From contig CAYMBZ010000002.1 in NCBI GenBank assembly GCA_964388835.1, positions 1 to 64,000 on the forward strand: DNA of 64,000 nt, given 5' to 3'. The stretch is from UBA1738 sp964388835. GTDB taxonomy: Bacteria; Bacillota; Clostridia; UBA1381. The notes beneath the pieces are model-generated. The model searched no databases. It was not told where the DNA came from and saw only the letters and a list, made by a program, of their open reading frames with translations. Of the stretch, positions 7,299-15,765 are shown one piece after another. How positions within the stretch are numbered: position 1 is the stretch's first letter; the number at the start of each line of letters is the position of its first letter. A program made the position numbers and the translations under genes.

Positions 7299-8528
7299 TT
7301 ATTTTTCGGCAACGTAAGCAATCTTAAGTCCTGCCTGAGCAAGGTTTGTCTTATATGCCTCGTTCATATCATCAAGTCCAAACTTGTGAGTTATCAGCTC
7401 TTTCATAGGCAGACCGATAGCATTCGCTCTCTTTAAGAAATCAAAGGTTGTTGCATAATCACGAAGCGTGTACACCCATGAACCTACCGTTGTTATTTCT
7501 TTTGAGCATATATCAAAGTGCGGATTAATCGTTGCATCTCCGCCGTTGATGAAAAAGCCCAACTCGCAAAGTCCGCCGCCGTTACGGATGAACTTATAAA
7601 TATTGCTGTGCGCAACCGGTGAACCGGTACACTGGAATGCAAAATCCGCAAGATATCCGCCCATTGCATCCTTAACAGCACCCGAAAGTGCATCTATTCC
7701 CTTAAAGTTGTTGTAATTAACGGTGTTATCCGCACCCATTCTCTTAGCAAATGCAAGTCTCTGCTCGTTTCCGTCCACAGCTACAATATTTTCGATACCC
7801 ATTGTACGCAGAACAGCAATACAGATTAGTCCGATAGGTCCGCAACCCTGAACAACAACTCTTGAGTTAAATTTCAATATTCCGGTTGTCTTTGCACGCT
7901 CAACCGCGTGAATCAATACCGCACACGGCTCAATCAAAATTCTCGAATCAAGGTCAAGATCACTTACGTTAAATACCGTTGAGCCACCTCTTATAAATAT
8001 GTAATCCGAGAACCAGCCGTTTAAGTGAATATCATCATCCGGAAGCAATCCGTAAACATCCGCACCGCCGACATTCTGTTTGTTTAGGTCAAACATCGTG
8101 ATGTCCGGATTATCCTTAAATATCATGCAGGTAACAACTTTATCGCCGATAGCAAGCGGCTTTCCGGCGCTGTCTACCTTAACATTTTTACCCATTTTTA
8201 CGATTTCTCCGGTACCTTCATGTCCCAGTGCAACCGGGATAAGTCCGAATGGGTCACGCTTATACTCGTGAGCGTCCGTTCCGCAGATACCGCAGCCCTC
8301 AACCTTTACAAGTATATCATCATCACCAACCTCGGGAATCGGATATTCCTTGATTTCAACCTTTTCAAGGTCTGTTAAAACAGCAACTCTTGCTTTTGAC
8401 GGTATTCCCGCCGCAACCGCTGTATTTGCTCTTGCCTGCTCAACCGGTTTTTCGTGAGCAGCTCCGCCGCTCATTTCAGCCAAAACCGATTGCACAAGCT
8501 TTGCAATTTCGTTTTCATTTATTGTCAT
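7299..8528 (-). CDS. Zinc-dependent alcohol dehydrogenase with encapsulation helix
   Basis: A medium-chain (GroES-like) NAD(P)-dependent alcohol dehydrogenase, predicted to reduce aldehyde to alcohol inside the BMC and so regenerate NAD+. The ATG at 8528 follows AAAGGACG; in-frame codons upstream overlap the end of pduP. Of 409 residues, the first 20 (MTINENEIAKLVQSVLAEM) form an amphipathic helix nearly identical to the start of PduP, followed by a loose linker to about residue 45. Catalytic zinc ligands Cys82 in CGICGTD and His103-Glu104 in GHEGTGE are present, and a Rossmann GCGPIG is visible. The four-cysteine structural zinc loop appears absent. The classical Pdu enzyme here would be iron-type PduQ, so this is a non-homologous replacement. 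Confidence 0.9.
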   Translation of the reverse strand: MTINENEIAKLVQSVLAEMSGGAAHEKPVEQARANTAVAAGIPSKARVAVLTDLEKVEIKEYPIPEVGDDDILVKVEGCGICGTDAHEYKRDPFGLIPVALGHEGTGEIVKMGKNVKVDSAGKPLAIGDKVVTCMIFKDNPDITMFDLNKQNVGGADVYGLLPDDDIHLNGWFSDYIFIRGGSTVFNVSDLDLDSRILIEPCAVLIHAVERAKTTGILKFNSRVVVQGCGPIGLICIAVLRTMGIENIVAVDGNEQRLAFAKRMGADNTVNYNNFKGIDALSGAVKDAMGGYLADFAFQCTGSPVAHSNIYKFIRNGGGLCELGFFINGGDATINPHFDICSKEITTVGSWVYTLRDYATTFDFLKRANAIGLPMKELITHKFGLDDMNEAYKTNLAQAGLKIAYVAEK

Positions 8529-8544
8529 GGCAATTTCGTCCTTT

Positions 8545-9966
8545 CTATATAATTGACAGACTGTCCACCAGCACACATCTTCTCTGTCTTGTAAAGCTTC
8601 TTGCGGAGGTTATTCCCTCACCTGTGGGACCCGCAATCGTAAAGGTTGTATGTCCCTCACTGTTGAAGCCTATTCCCGCATAGCTCGGTGCGTTCTTCAC
8701 AAAAATAGTTGTGCAGATTGCCTTTGCGTATGCTGTCATGCGGTCAACATTTTTGGAATGAAGATGCGCGGAGTGCCTGTTTCCGTGTTCCGCCTTAACC
8801 GCCATATCCAGAGCCTGTTCAAATGTGTCACATCTTACGATAGGCAATATCGGCATCATAAGCTCTTCCTGAACAAAGTGCTGAGAAAATTCCGTTTCGC
8901 ATATTATACAGCGTACATTTTCCTCCGCCTTAATTCCGATTTCAGCCAATATCTTTTTGGCGTCACGTCCTACCCAATTTTTGTTTATTGTCTTTTTCGG
9001 CGCTTCCGACGGATTTTTAGCCGGAACATCCACCAAAACTATATCCTCAAGCGCTCTTACCTGAGTGCTGTTTATCAGATATGCACCGTTTTTTTGCATT
9101 TCGCTTATCAGGCTGTCGGCAACGCTGTTTACCACGAAACATTCCTTTTCCGCAATACACGGAAGATTGTTGTCAAAAGTACAGCCGTCGATAATGTCCT
9201 TGCCCGCTTTTCGGATATCCGCTGTTTCATCCACGATGACCGGCGGATTTCCCGCACCGGCGCCGATTGCTTTCTTTCCGCTTGAAAGAAGCATTTTAAC
9301 AACACCCGGACCGCCCGTTGCAACAAGCATTTTTACCGACGGATGATTTACCATGGTATCGGACGATTTCATGGTAGGATTTTTGACGGTAACCACTATA
9401 TTTTCCGGTCCGCCTGCCGCCAAAACGGCACGGTTTACCAAATCAACCGCATAGCAGGAACATTCCTTGGCATGAGGGTGAGTGTTGAACACAACCGCAT
9501 TGCCAGCCGCCAGCATACCTATGCTATTGCAAATTACCGTACATGTCGGATTTGTTGATGGTGTAATCGCACCGATAATTCCGTATGGCGCCATTTCCAC
9601 CAGTGTCAAGCCTCTGTCCCCCGACAGCGCCTTACATTCAAGGTCCTCTGTTCCCGGAGTTTTATCCGCAACCAGATGATGTTTCAAGATTTTATGATAA
9701 ACATTACCCATCCTTGTTTCTTTCACAGCCATTTCAGCCATAATCTCCGCCTCAGCGTGTGTAAGTTTTCTGATTTCGCGGATAATGTTCTCCCTTTGTT
9801 CCTTATTATAATGGCGGAAAAGCGTATATGCTTTGTTTACCTCGGCAAGTGCCTCCTCCATTGTGTCAAAAACTCCCAGCTGTTTTCTTTTCGGAGCTTT
9901 TTCCGTTCCCATTTCGGACAGCACGTTTTTGACAATCTCGGAAATTTCATTTTCATTAATATTCAT
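8545..9966 (-). CDS. pduP: CoA-acylating aldehyde dehydrogenase PduP
   Basis: Oxidises an aldehyde (propionaldehyde or lactaldehyde) to the acyl-CoA with NAD+ inside the compartment. Its 473 residues match PduP. The N-terminal helix MNINENEISEIVKNVLSEMG is the encapsulation peptide, followed by a linker and then the ALDH fold from about residue 30. Catalytic Cys270 sits in DNNLPCIAEKE, and GAGAGNPPV is the family's cofactor region. ATG at 9966 follows GAAAGGA. It lies between pduO and the alcohol dehydrogenase, so the oxidising and reducing aldehyde branches are co-transcribed. Confidence 0.96.
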   Translation of the reverse strand: MNINENEISEIVKNVLSEMGTEKAPKRKQLGVFDTMEEALAEVNKAYTLFRHYNKEQRENIIREIRKLTHAEAEIMAEMAVKETRMGNVYHKILKHHLVADKTPGTEDLECKALSGDRGLTLVEMAPYGIIGAITPSTNPTCTVICNSIGMLAAGNAVVFNTHPHAKECSCYAVDLVNRAVLAAGGPENIVVTVKNPTMKSSDTMVNHPSVKMLVATGGPGVVKMLLSSGKKAIGAGAGNPPVIVDETADIRKAGKDIIDGCTFDNNLPCIAEKECFVVNSVADSLISEMQKNGAYLINSTQVRALEDIVLVDVPAKNPSEAPKKTINKNWVGRDAKKILAEIGIKAEENVRCIICETEFSQHFVQEELMMPILPIVRCDTFEQALDMAVKAEHGNRHSAHLHSKNVDRMTAYAKAICTTIFVKNAPSYAGIGFNSEGHTTFTIAGPTGEGITSARSFTRQRRCVLVDSLSII

Positions 9967-9986
9967 AGATAATTTCCTTTCACGTT

Positions 9987-10472
9987 TTATTCATTTTCAG
10001 CTCGGCGGCTCATGGCATAGATAAGGTCGCTCATTCTGTTCAGATATGAAAGCATTGTTTTTCTTATTTTCCCGTCAACATAAAGTTTTGCCGCAACGCG
10101 CTCCGCTCTGCGTACAACACACCGCGCAAGATTCAAAAATGCCGACACCGAATTTATGCCAGAAATCACAAATCCGTCAAAGCCCTCGCAATACCTGTCC
10201 GTCATCTCCTCGGCTGTGTGAATCCCATTCTCACATGCAAATATTTTTCCTCCGGAAAGCTCTCCCATAACACCGATTAGCTGCTTTTGAATATACTCCA
10301 TATTCTCTTTCAGCTCAGCATTTTGCGTGTGCACCTTTGCCACACCGAGCACTGCGGAAAATTCGTCCAGCGTGCCAATCAATTCAATCATGGCATCCGA
10401 TTTCAAAACCCTTTCTCCGCCGAATGTATCGGTATAACCCTCGTCACCCGAGCCTGTATAAAGCTTACTCAT
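9987..10472 (-). CDS. pduO: Cob(I)alamin adenosyltransferase, PduO type
   Basis: Transfers the adenosyl group of ATP to cob(I)alamin, making adenosylcobalamin. Signatures of the PduO/MMAB family are clear: TGSGDEGYTDTFGGERV near the N terminus, IGTLDEFSAVLG, and the C-terminal ARCVVRRAERV and YLNRMSDLIY. At 161 residues it is slightly short but has the full core. It overlaps the aldolase stop by one base (TAATG), indicating coupling. Its presence implies that a B12-dependent enzyme is served by this locus, yet none is encoded in the window. Confidence 0.93.
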   Translation of the reverse strand: MSKLYTGSGDEGYTDTFGGERVLKSDAMIELIGTLDEFSAVLGVAKVHTQNAELKENMEYIQKQLIGVMGELSGGKIFACENGIHTAEEMTDRYCEGFDGFVISGINSVSAFLNLARCVVRRAERVAAKLYVDGKIRKTMLSYLNRMSDLIYAMSRRAENE

Positions 10473-11371
10473 TATTTACCGTACTTTTCCATAACTCTTT
10501 TTGTTACTTCGGCAACGATCGCCTCGATATCGACATCATTTGAGCCGGATGAGCAGTGCTCGCCATGCTCTTTATAATATTTGAGTTGTGAATCCAGCGG
10601 CTTAAAGCCATGGTATGCTGCCGAACTTTCTTTTCCGAATTTCTTATTTGCTTCCTCCGGCGATAAATCGCATGTGCCGTCCTCATAGCATCCCGGACAA
10701 AGCTTTTCCAACGGGTGCTTACCCGAAACGCCGAACTGCTTTCTCAAATCGATAAGTTTCTTAACCTCGCCGCAAGGAATTTCCTTAGCACCGCCTAGCA
10801 TTGTCGAATAATACAAAAGCTTTGCGTAAAATTCTGTGGATTCCATTCTGAAGAATGCGGTATTAAGGTCACAGCCGAAAGACAGCGCACCGTGGTTTGC
10901 CAAAAGGATTGCATCATAATCCTGTATGTAAGGCTGAAGTGATTCCGGAATTTCCATTGTTGACGGAGTACCGTACTGCGCAATCGGAACAGCTCCCAAG
11001 AAGATAATAGCTTCCGGCATGATAAGCTTGTCCAGTGCAATGCCCGCGATAGCAAAAGAAGTAGCAATCGGAGGGTGAGCATGAACAACAGCGTTTACGT
11101 CGGGTCTTTCCTGATATACCTTAAGGTGCATCTTGAATTCAGATGACGGCTTCCAGTTGTTAGGTTCCTTTAAGTTGCCTTTTCCGTCCACCTTACAAAT
11201 CATATCGGGTGTCATGTAACCCTTTGATACGCCGGTAGGTGTAGCGAAAAATGTGTCATCGTCTACCTTAACGGAAATATTACCGTCATTTGCGGCAACG
11301 AATCCGTCGTTGTAAATTCTTCTGCCGATTTCACAAATTTCTTTTTTGATTTCAAAATCTGATTTATACAT
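10472..11371 (-). CDS. Class II sugar-phosphate aldolase (fuculose/rhamnulose-1-P) with C-terminal encapsulation helix
   Basis: A zinc-dependent aldolase of the FucA/AraD family, expected to split L-fuculose- or L-rhamnulose-1-phosphate into dihydroxyacetone phosphate and L-lactaldehyde. The ATG at 11371 follows GGAGG by eight bases; codons further upstream lie inside the promoter region. Catalytic and zinc ligands are visible: Glu78, His97 and His99 in HAHPP, and His160 in NHGAL. FucA enzymes are about 215 residues, but this one is 299. The extra part is a cysteine-containing linker (CPGCYEDGTC) and a final amphipathic helix, DVDIEAIVAEVTKRVMEKYGK from about residue 279, that looks like a cargo tag. 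It is first in the BMC operon. Which sugar phosphate it prefers cannot be read from sequence. Confidence 0.9.
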   Translation of the reverse strand: MYKSDFEIKKEICEIGRRIYNDGFVAANDGNISVKVDDDTFFATPTGVSKGYMTPDMICKVDGKGNLKEPNNWKPSSEFKMHLKVYQERPDVNAVVHAHPPIATSFAIAGIALDKLIMPEAIIFLGAVPIAQYGTPSTMEIPESLQPYIQDYDAILLANHGALSFGCDLNTAFFRMESTEFYAKLLYYSTMLGGAKEIPCGEVKKLIDLRKQFGVSGKHPLEKLCPGCYEDGTCDLSPEEANKKFGKESSAAYHGFKPLDSQLKYYKEHGEHCSSGSNDVDIEAIVAEVTKRVMEKYGK

Positions 11372-11423
11372 CACATTTACCTCCGTAAAATTTTGTTTTT
11401 TTTGGTTTTTCTTTGTTTTCTTA

Positions 11424-11452
11424 ATTATATTACATTTCAGTGAATTTGTAAA
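11424..11452 (-). promoter_or_regulatory. BMC operon promoter
   Basis: On the minus strand TTTACA (11447-11452) and a perfect TATAAT (11424-11429) are separated by 17 bases. Transcription would begin near 11417, about 45 bases before the aldolase ATG. The leader is too short for a cobalamin riboswitch, and I saw no obvious operator palindrome or cre-like box around it. Confidence 0.8.
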
Positions 11453-11538
11453 GGTTTTTTTATGTCCCCTTTTTTCTTTTATGCATATCTCGACAATGTG
11501 CCGCTTTTTTATCGGTGATATTCGTTCTTTCAAAAGGA

Positions 11539-13068
11539 TTATCCGAAAAATTTTCTGTCCAAATTGCGATATTGTATTGCCTCGGCAATATGCGCCGATG
11601 AAATGTCACGTTCTCCGGAAAGATCCGCTATCGTCCTCGCCACCTTCAAAATTCTCGAATGTGCCCTCGCCGATAATCCCAATCGGTCAAAAGCCATTTT
11701 CAAAATATTGTTTTCCGTCTCGCCGAGACGGCAGAATTCATTCAGCATACCCGCCGTAAGCTGTGCATTGGAGTAAATTCCGTATGCCTTATAGCGTTCC
11801 CGCTGTATCTGTCTTGCCTCATTAACTCTTTTCTTGATTTCGGATGAAGTTTCACCCTTCTCCATACTGCTCAAATCCTTATAATCAACGCTTGCAACTT
11901 CAACCTGAATATCGATTCTGTCTAAAAGCGGACCGGAAATACGCGAATGATACTGATTTATCTGCGCCGGCGTACAGGTACATTTTCTGTTCGCATCGCC
12001 CAAATATCCGCACTTGCACGGATTCATGCTTGCTATCAGCATCATATTGCAAGGGTAGGTCAACGTTGCGTTTACTCGCGAAATCGTCACTCGTCCGTCC
12101 TCAAGTGGCTGACGCATAACTTCCAAAACATCTCTTTTAAATTCCGGAAGCTCGTCCAAAAACAGCACACCGTTATGCGCAAGCGACAGCTCTCCCGGTC
12201 TCGGTACACTGCCCCCACCCGAAAGTCCCGCCGACGAAATCGTGTGATGAGGATTTCTGAAAGGTCTGTGCGTAATAAGTGGTGTATCCTGCGGAAGCGC
12301 CCCCGCAATCGAATGAATTTTTGAAACTTCAAGCGCCTCTTCAAAAGATAAATCCGGTAATATGGACGGCATACGCTGTGCCAGCATCGTCTTACCTGTA
12401 CCGGGCGAGCCGATGAGCAGAACGTTATGGTTTCCCGCCGCCGCTACCTCCAGCGCTCTTTTTGCGCTCTCCTGTCCCTTTACGTCACAAAAATCAAGAA
12501 GTGTATTTTGTACGGAATCAAAAAGTTCACTTACATCCACCGTATATTTTTCGATTTCTTCCTCCCCGTTAAGGTGACGGCAAAGTCCGCCCAAGTCGGA
12601 TACGGGATAGATGTTCGCACCCTCTATCACCGCCGCTTCCTTTGCATCCGACGACGGAACAAAAAAATTTTTAAACCCTTTTGTATACGCGGCAATCACC
12701 ATAGGCAAAACGCCCGATACATGATTCACGCTTCCGTCCAGCGACAGCTCACCTATAAATACGGTATCCTCGGCGGGTATTCCTATTTGTCCCGTTGCCG
12801 CAAGTACCGCAACCGCCATCGGTAAATCGTATCCGGCACCCTCTTTTCTGAAATTCGCCGGTGCAAGATTTATAATCAGCTTTTTTGACGGAAAAACGTA
12901 TCCCGAATTCTTTATTCCCGAACGTATGCGCTCCTTTGATTCTCTTACCGCAGTATCGGGAAGTCCCACAATATCAAATGCCGGCAATCCTCCTGTAATA
13001 TCTGCTTCCACTGTAACGGCAAAGCCGTCAATTCCCAAAAGTCCGACTGAATATGCTTTTGACAGCAT
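11539..13068 (-). CDS. comM: YifB/ComM family Mg-chelatase-like AAA+ ATPase
   Basis: A 509-residue hexameric AAA+ protein; ComM relatives promote branch migration during natural transformation. The N-terminal domain begins MLSKAYSVGLLGIDG and contains GLPDTAVRESKERI. The ATPase core has Walker A GSPGTGKTM and the Walker B-like LFLDELPEF, followed by a C-terminal Mg-chelatase domain with RISGPLLDRIDI. A CGY..C..C motif is typical of the family. The ATG at 13068 is one base after the ttcA-like stop; the longer reading frame upstream overlaps that gene and is unlikely. No clear terminator follows, so some read-through toward the BMC promoter region is possible. Confidence 0.93.
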   Translation of the reverse strand: MLSKAYSVGLLGIDGFAVTVEADITGGLPAFDIVGLPDTAVRESKERIRSGIKNSGYVFPSKKLIINLAPANFRKEGAGYDLPMAVAVLAATGQIGIPAEDTVFIGELSLDGSVNHVSGVLPMVIAAYTKGFKNFFVPSSDAKEAAVIEGANIYPVSDLGGLCRHLNGEEEIEKYTVDVSELFDSVQNTLLDFCDVKGQESAKRALEVAAAGNHNVLLIGSPGTGKTMLAQRMPSILPDLSFEEALEVSKIHSIAGALPQDTPLITHRPFRNPHHTISSAGLSGGGSVPRPGELSLAHNGVLFLDELPEFKRDVLEVMRQPLEDGRVTISRVNATLTYPCNMMLIASMNPCKCGYLGDANRKCTCTPAQINQYHSRISGPLLDRIDIQVEVASVDYKDLSSMEKGETSSEIKKRVNEARQIQRERYKAYGIYSNAQLTAGMLNEFCRLGETENNILKMAFDRLGLSARAHSRILKVARTIADLSGERDISSAHIAEAIQYRNLDRKFFG

Positions 13069-13069
13069 C

Positions 13070-13822
13070 TCAAAAACCCCCAAGCTCTGTTTTTTTCTTA
13101 CACGAAGCTCCCGCCCGTTTCCAGCCGTCAATTCCGCTTGTCTGAATTGCGGTGAAAAGACGTTTTTTCAATCCCGCATTTACCGAATTATCCAAGCCGG
13201 AAATAATGTTTTTAATTTCTTCTCTCTTTGTGTTTCCGTCCGCCGGGCATGAACTCTTAAGAACCGGTATCTCCAAACGCTTAGCCACACTTTTTATATC
13301 CCCCTCGCGAACATAAATCATCGGGCGTATTGAGTACAGGTCGGTTCGGTCAAGATATGTAACCGGAGAAAAGCAATTGATTCTTCCCTCATAGAACAGG
13401 CTCAAAAGGAATGTTTCCAAAACATCATCATTGTGATGTCCCAGTGCCACGCTTCTGCACCCCTGCTCGATTGCCAAATCATTAAGAGCTCCGCGCCTGA
13501 GTTTTGAACACAGCGAACACGGATTTTCCTCCTTGCGCACATCAAATACCACTTCCTTGATATTTGTGTTTTTTACTACATACTCAACCCCAAGCTCCTC
13601 GCAATATTTTCTGATTGCGGAATAATCCGAGTTGTATCCCATGTCCAAGGTAAGACCCACCACAGTAAATTTTTTCGGATAATATCTTGAAAGGTTGGCA
13701 AGTGCTCCCAAAAGGACAAGGCTGTCCTTTCCGCCGGAAACTCCCACACCCACTCTGTCTCCGTCCGAAATCATATCGTAGTCCTCTACCGCTTTTCTGA
13801 CTCTGCTTACAATTCTTTTCAT
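13070..13822 (-). CDS. tRNA 2-thiolation ATPase of the TtcA/TilS family
   Basis: A 250-residue PP-loop ATPase. The pyrophosphatase loop VSGGKDSLV is near residues 29-37. A CSLCSKLRRG motif and GHHNDDVLETFLLSLF follow, and a third cysteine region SSCPADG lies downstream. This pattern of CxxC plus PP-loop is that of TtcA (2-thiocytidine at tRNA position 32) rather than TilS. TtcA uses an iron-sulfur cluster held by these cysteines. The gene abuts pgsA with no gap and is followed one base later by comM, so it is inside a tight operon. Confidence 0.85.
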   Translation of the reverse strand: MKRIVSRVRKAVEDYDMISDGDRVGVGVSGGKDSLVLLGALANLSRYYPKKFTVVGLTLDMGYNSDYSAIRKYCEELGVEYVVKNTNIKEVVFDVRKEENPCSLCSKLRRGALNDLAIEQGCRSVALGHHNDDVLETFLLSLFYEGRINCFSPVTYLDRTDLYSIRPMIYVREGDIKSVAKRLEIPVLKSSCPADGNTKREEIKNIISGLDNSVNAGLKKRLFTAIQTSGIDGWKRAGASCKKKTELGGF

Positions 13823-14386
13823 CTACTTTGCTTCCTTGATAACATCTATATTTTTAATAACGTAATCCGCTCCCGAAATTACCGTAACCACTGCCGAAAG
13901 CCATACCAAAATATCCGTTATCAGTACAGCTGTACTCTCCGGGCAAATCGGATACATCAAAATTATTGCCGCAATAATGGCTACCATCTGAAACACCGTT
14001 TTCATTTTACCCCATATCGATGCCGCAATCACTCTGCCCTCGCCGACCGCTGACAATCGTATTCCAGCAACAATGAATTCTCTTGTCAGAATCAGCATAA
14101 CCGCCCAAGCCGAGGCTCTTCCGAAGCTCATCAATCCCAAGAACGCCGCCGTTGTCAGCATTTTATCCGCCAGCGGGTCCATGAATTTTCCGAAATCGGT
14201 AATCATATTGCGCGACCTCGCTATATATCCGTCCAAAGTATCGGTAAGGGATGCCGCAATAAAAAGCACCAATGCGCATGTTATATATGCATTATTCGGA
14301 CTTGCCGAGTCGTACAGCATCAAAAACGCCATAAATATAGGCACCATGATAACTCTTAAAACAGTTAATTTATTTGCAAGATTCAT
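13823..14386 (-). CDS. pgsA: CDP-diacylglycerol-glycerol-3-phosphate 3-phosphatidyltransferase
   Basis: Makes phosphatidylglycerol phosphate from CDP-diacylglycerol and glycerol-3-phosphate in the membrane. The CDP-alcohol phosphotransferase motif is complete: DGYIAR, then GKFMDPLADK, giving the D-G-x2-A-R-x8-G-x3-D-x3-D spacing. Several hydrophobic segments follow. The ATG at 14386 has AGAGGAGG upstream; it gives 187 residues, close to the family norm. An earlier in-frame start overlaps the rimO end and is rejected. Confidence 0.94.
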   Translation of the reverse strand: MNLANKLTVLRVIMVPIFMAFLMLYDSASPNNAYITCALVLFIAASLTDTLDGYIARSRNMITDFGKFMDPLADKMLTTAAFLGLMSFGRASAWAVMLILTREFIVAGIRLSAVGEGRVIAASIWGKMKTVFQMVAIIAAIILMYPICPESTAVLITDILVWLSAVVTVISGADYVIKNIDVIKEAK

Positions 14387-14426
14387 ATAAATTCCTCCTC
14401 TTTCCCGAAAACAGAACTTTTTCCTA

Positions 14427-15752
14427 TCAATCAATCTGTTTTCCCGTCAAATCGTATTCATCCGCATCCAAAATTTCCACACGCACAAAGCTTCCGATTT
14501 CAACCTCATCCTCTGCGGCAAAATACACCGTAGAGTCCACTCCTATACTGTCTGCGCGGCTTCTTCCGAAGTACATGTAATTTTCATCATCATATCCCTC
14601 GCAAAGTACCTCAATTTCGGTTCCTGTTTTTTCTCTGTTCTTTTCAAGAGATATTTTCTGCTGCAGTTCCATAAGTCTGCCACGCCTTTCCTCCTTGACC
14701 TCCTCGGGAATCTGCTCCGAAAAGTTTGCCGCCGGGGTGTCCTCCTCCCTGGAATATGCAAAAACACCCATTCTGTCAAACTTTATTTTTTCCACAAAGT
14801 CATACAGCTCTTCAAACTGCTCATCGCTTTCTCCCGGAAAGCCCGCAATAATCGATGTGCGGATTACCGCATCCGGCATTTTTTCTCTGATTTTTCTGAT
14901 TTTCTCCTCGATTTCCTTTCGGTTTGTGCGGCGCGCCATTCTGCGCAGTACATCATCGTTTATATGCTGAATCGGCACATCGATATAGCGGCAGATTTTT
15001 CCATTTTCCGCCATAACATCAATCAGTGAATCGGTTATCGCCTCCGCATAAAGATAATGCACACGTATCCAATGCACGCCATCAATTTCGCAAAGTTCCT
15101 TAAGCAGTTTATCCAGTGAATACTCCCCGTACAAATCCACTCCGTAGCGGGTTGTGTCCTGTGCAATCACTATAAGCTCCTTAACGCCGTTCCGGCACAG
15201 CTCCTCCGCTTCGGCAATAATATCCTCCATCCTTCTGCTTCTGAAGTGACCCCTTATCATCGGTATCGCGCAATATGTGCAGTTATTATCGCATCCGTCG
15301 GCGATTTTCAAATACGCACTGTGTGGTGCGGTAGTCAAAACTCTCGGCAAATTTTCCGGAATCTCACAGTTTTGGTGTCCCCAAAGACAAACATATTCTC
15401 CCGCATCCGCCTGTTCTATAACATCGGATATTTTGTCATAATCCCCAGCGCCCAAAACCGCATCAACTTCAGGAAGCTCCTCTTTTATACTGTCGTGATA
15501 TCTTTCCGCAAGACATCCCGTCATTATAAGCAAACGACAATTGCCCGCCTTTTTGTATTCCGCCATTTCCAAAACGGTATCAATGGACTCCTGCTTCGCC
15601 GGCTCGATAAAACCGCAGGTATTGACAATTATAACCTCGGCATCCTCCGGGTTTTGTACGGCAGTGTGTCCTTTTTCAATCAAAATTCCGAGCATCGTTT
15701 CCGCATCGGTCTGATTTTTCGGACACCCGAGTGAAACCATTCCTATCTTCAT
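14427..15752 (-). CDS. rimO: Ribosomal protein S12 methylthiotransferase RimO
   Basis: A radical-SAM methylthiotransferase acting on an aspartate of ribosomal protein S12. It has the N-terminal UPF0004 domain with cluster cysteines in SLGCPKNQTD, VNTCGFIEPAK and TGCLAERY. The radical-SAM CDNNCTYC motif and a C-terminal TRAM domain (IEVLCEGYD to the end) follow. MKIGMVSLGCPKN with AGGAAAG upstream is the preferred start, giving 441 residues. SLGCPKN and the overall length distinguish it from MiaB. Confidence 0.94.
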   Translation of the reverse strand: MKIGMVSLGCPKNQTDAETMLGILIEKGHTAVQNPEDAEVIIVNTCGFIEPAKQESIDTVLEMAEYKKAGNCRLLIMTGCLAERYHDSIKEELPEVDAVLGAGDYDKISDVIEQADAGEYVCLWGHQNCEIPENLPRVLTTAPHSAYLKIADGCDNNCTYCAIPMIRGHFRSRRMEDIIAEAEELCRNGVKELIVIAQDTTRYGVDLYGEYSLDKLLKELCEIDGVHWIRVHYLYAEAITDSLIDVMAENGKICRYIDVPIQHINDDVLRRMARRTNRKEIEEKIRKIREKMPDAVIRTSIIAGFPGESDEQFEELYDFVEKIKFDRMGVFAYSREEDTPAANFSEQIPEEVKEERRGRLMELQQKISLEKNREKTGTEIEVLCEGYDDENYMYFGRSRADSIGVDSTVYFAAEDEVEIGSFVRVEILDADEYDLTGKQID

Positions 15753-15765
15753 TCTGTCTTTCCTT

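Noticed and set aside
8650..9285. Long + strand ORF of 211 residues inside pduP
   Set aside because: Antisense shadow of a well-supported gene, rich in Arg, Cys and His as expected for a complement frame, and with no RBS.
11372..11538. Cobalamin riboswitch before the BMC operon
   Set aside because: The leader after the promoter is about 45 bases, far too short, and no B12-box-like sequence is present.
13823..14434. Longer pgsA reading from 14434
   Set aside because: The extra N terminus overlaps the end of rimO and has no RBS, while ATG 14386 has AGAGGAGG.
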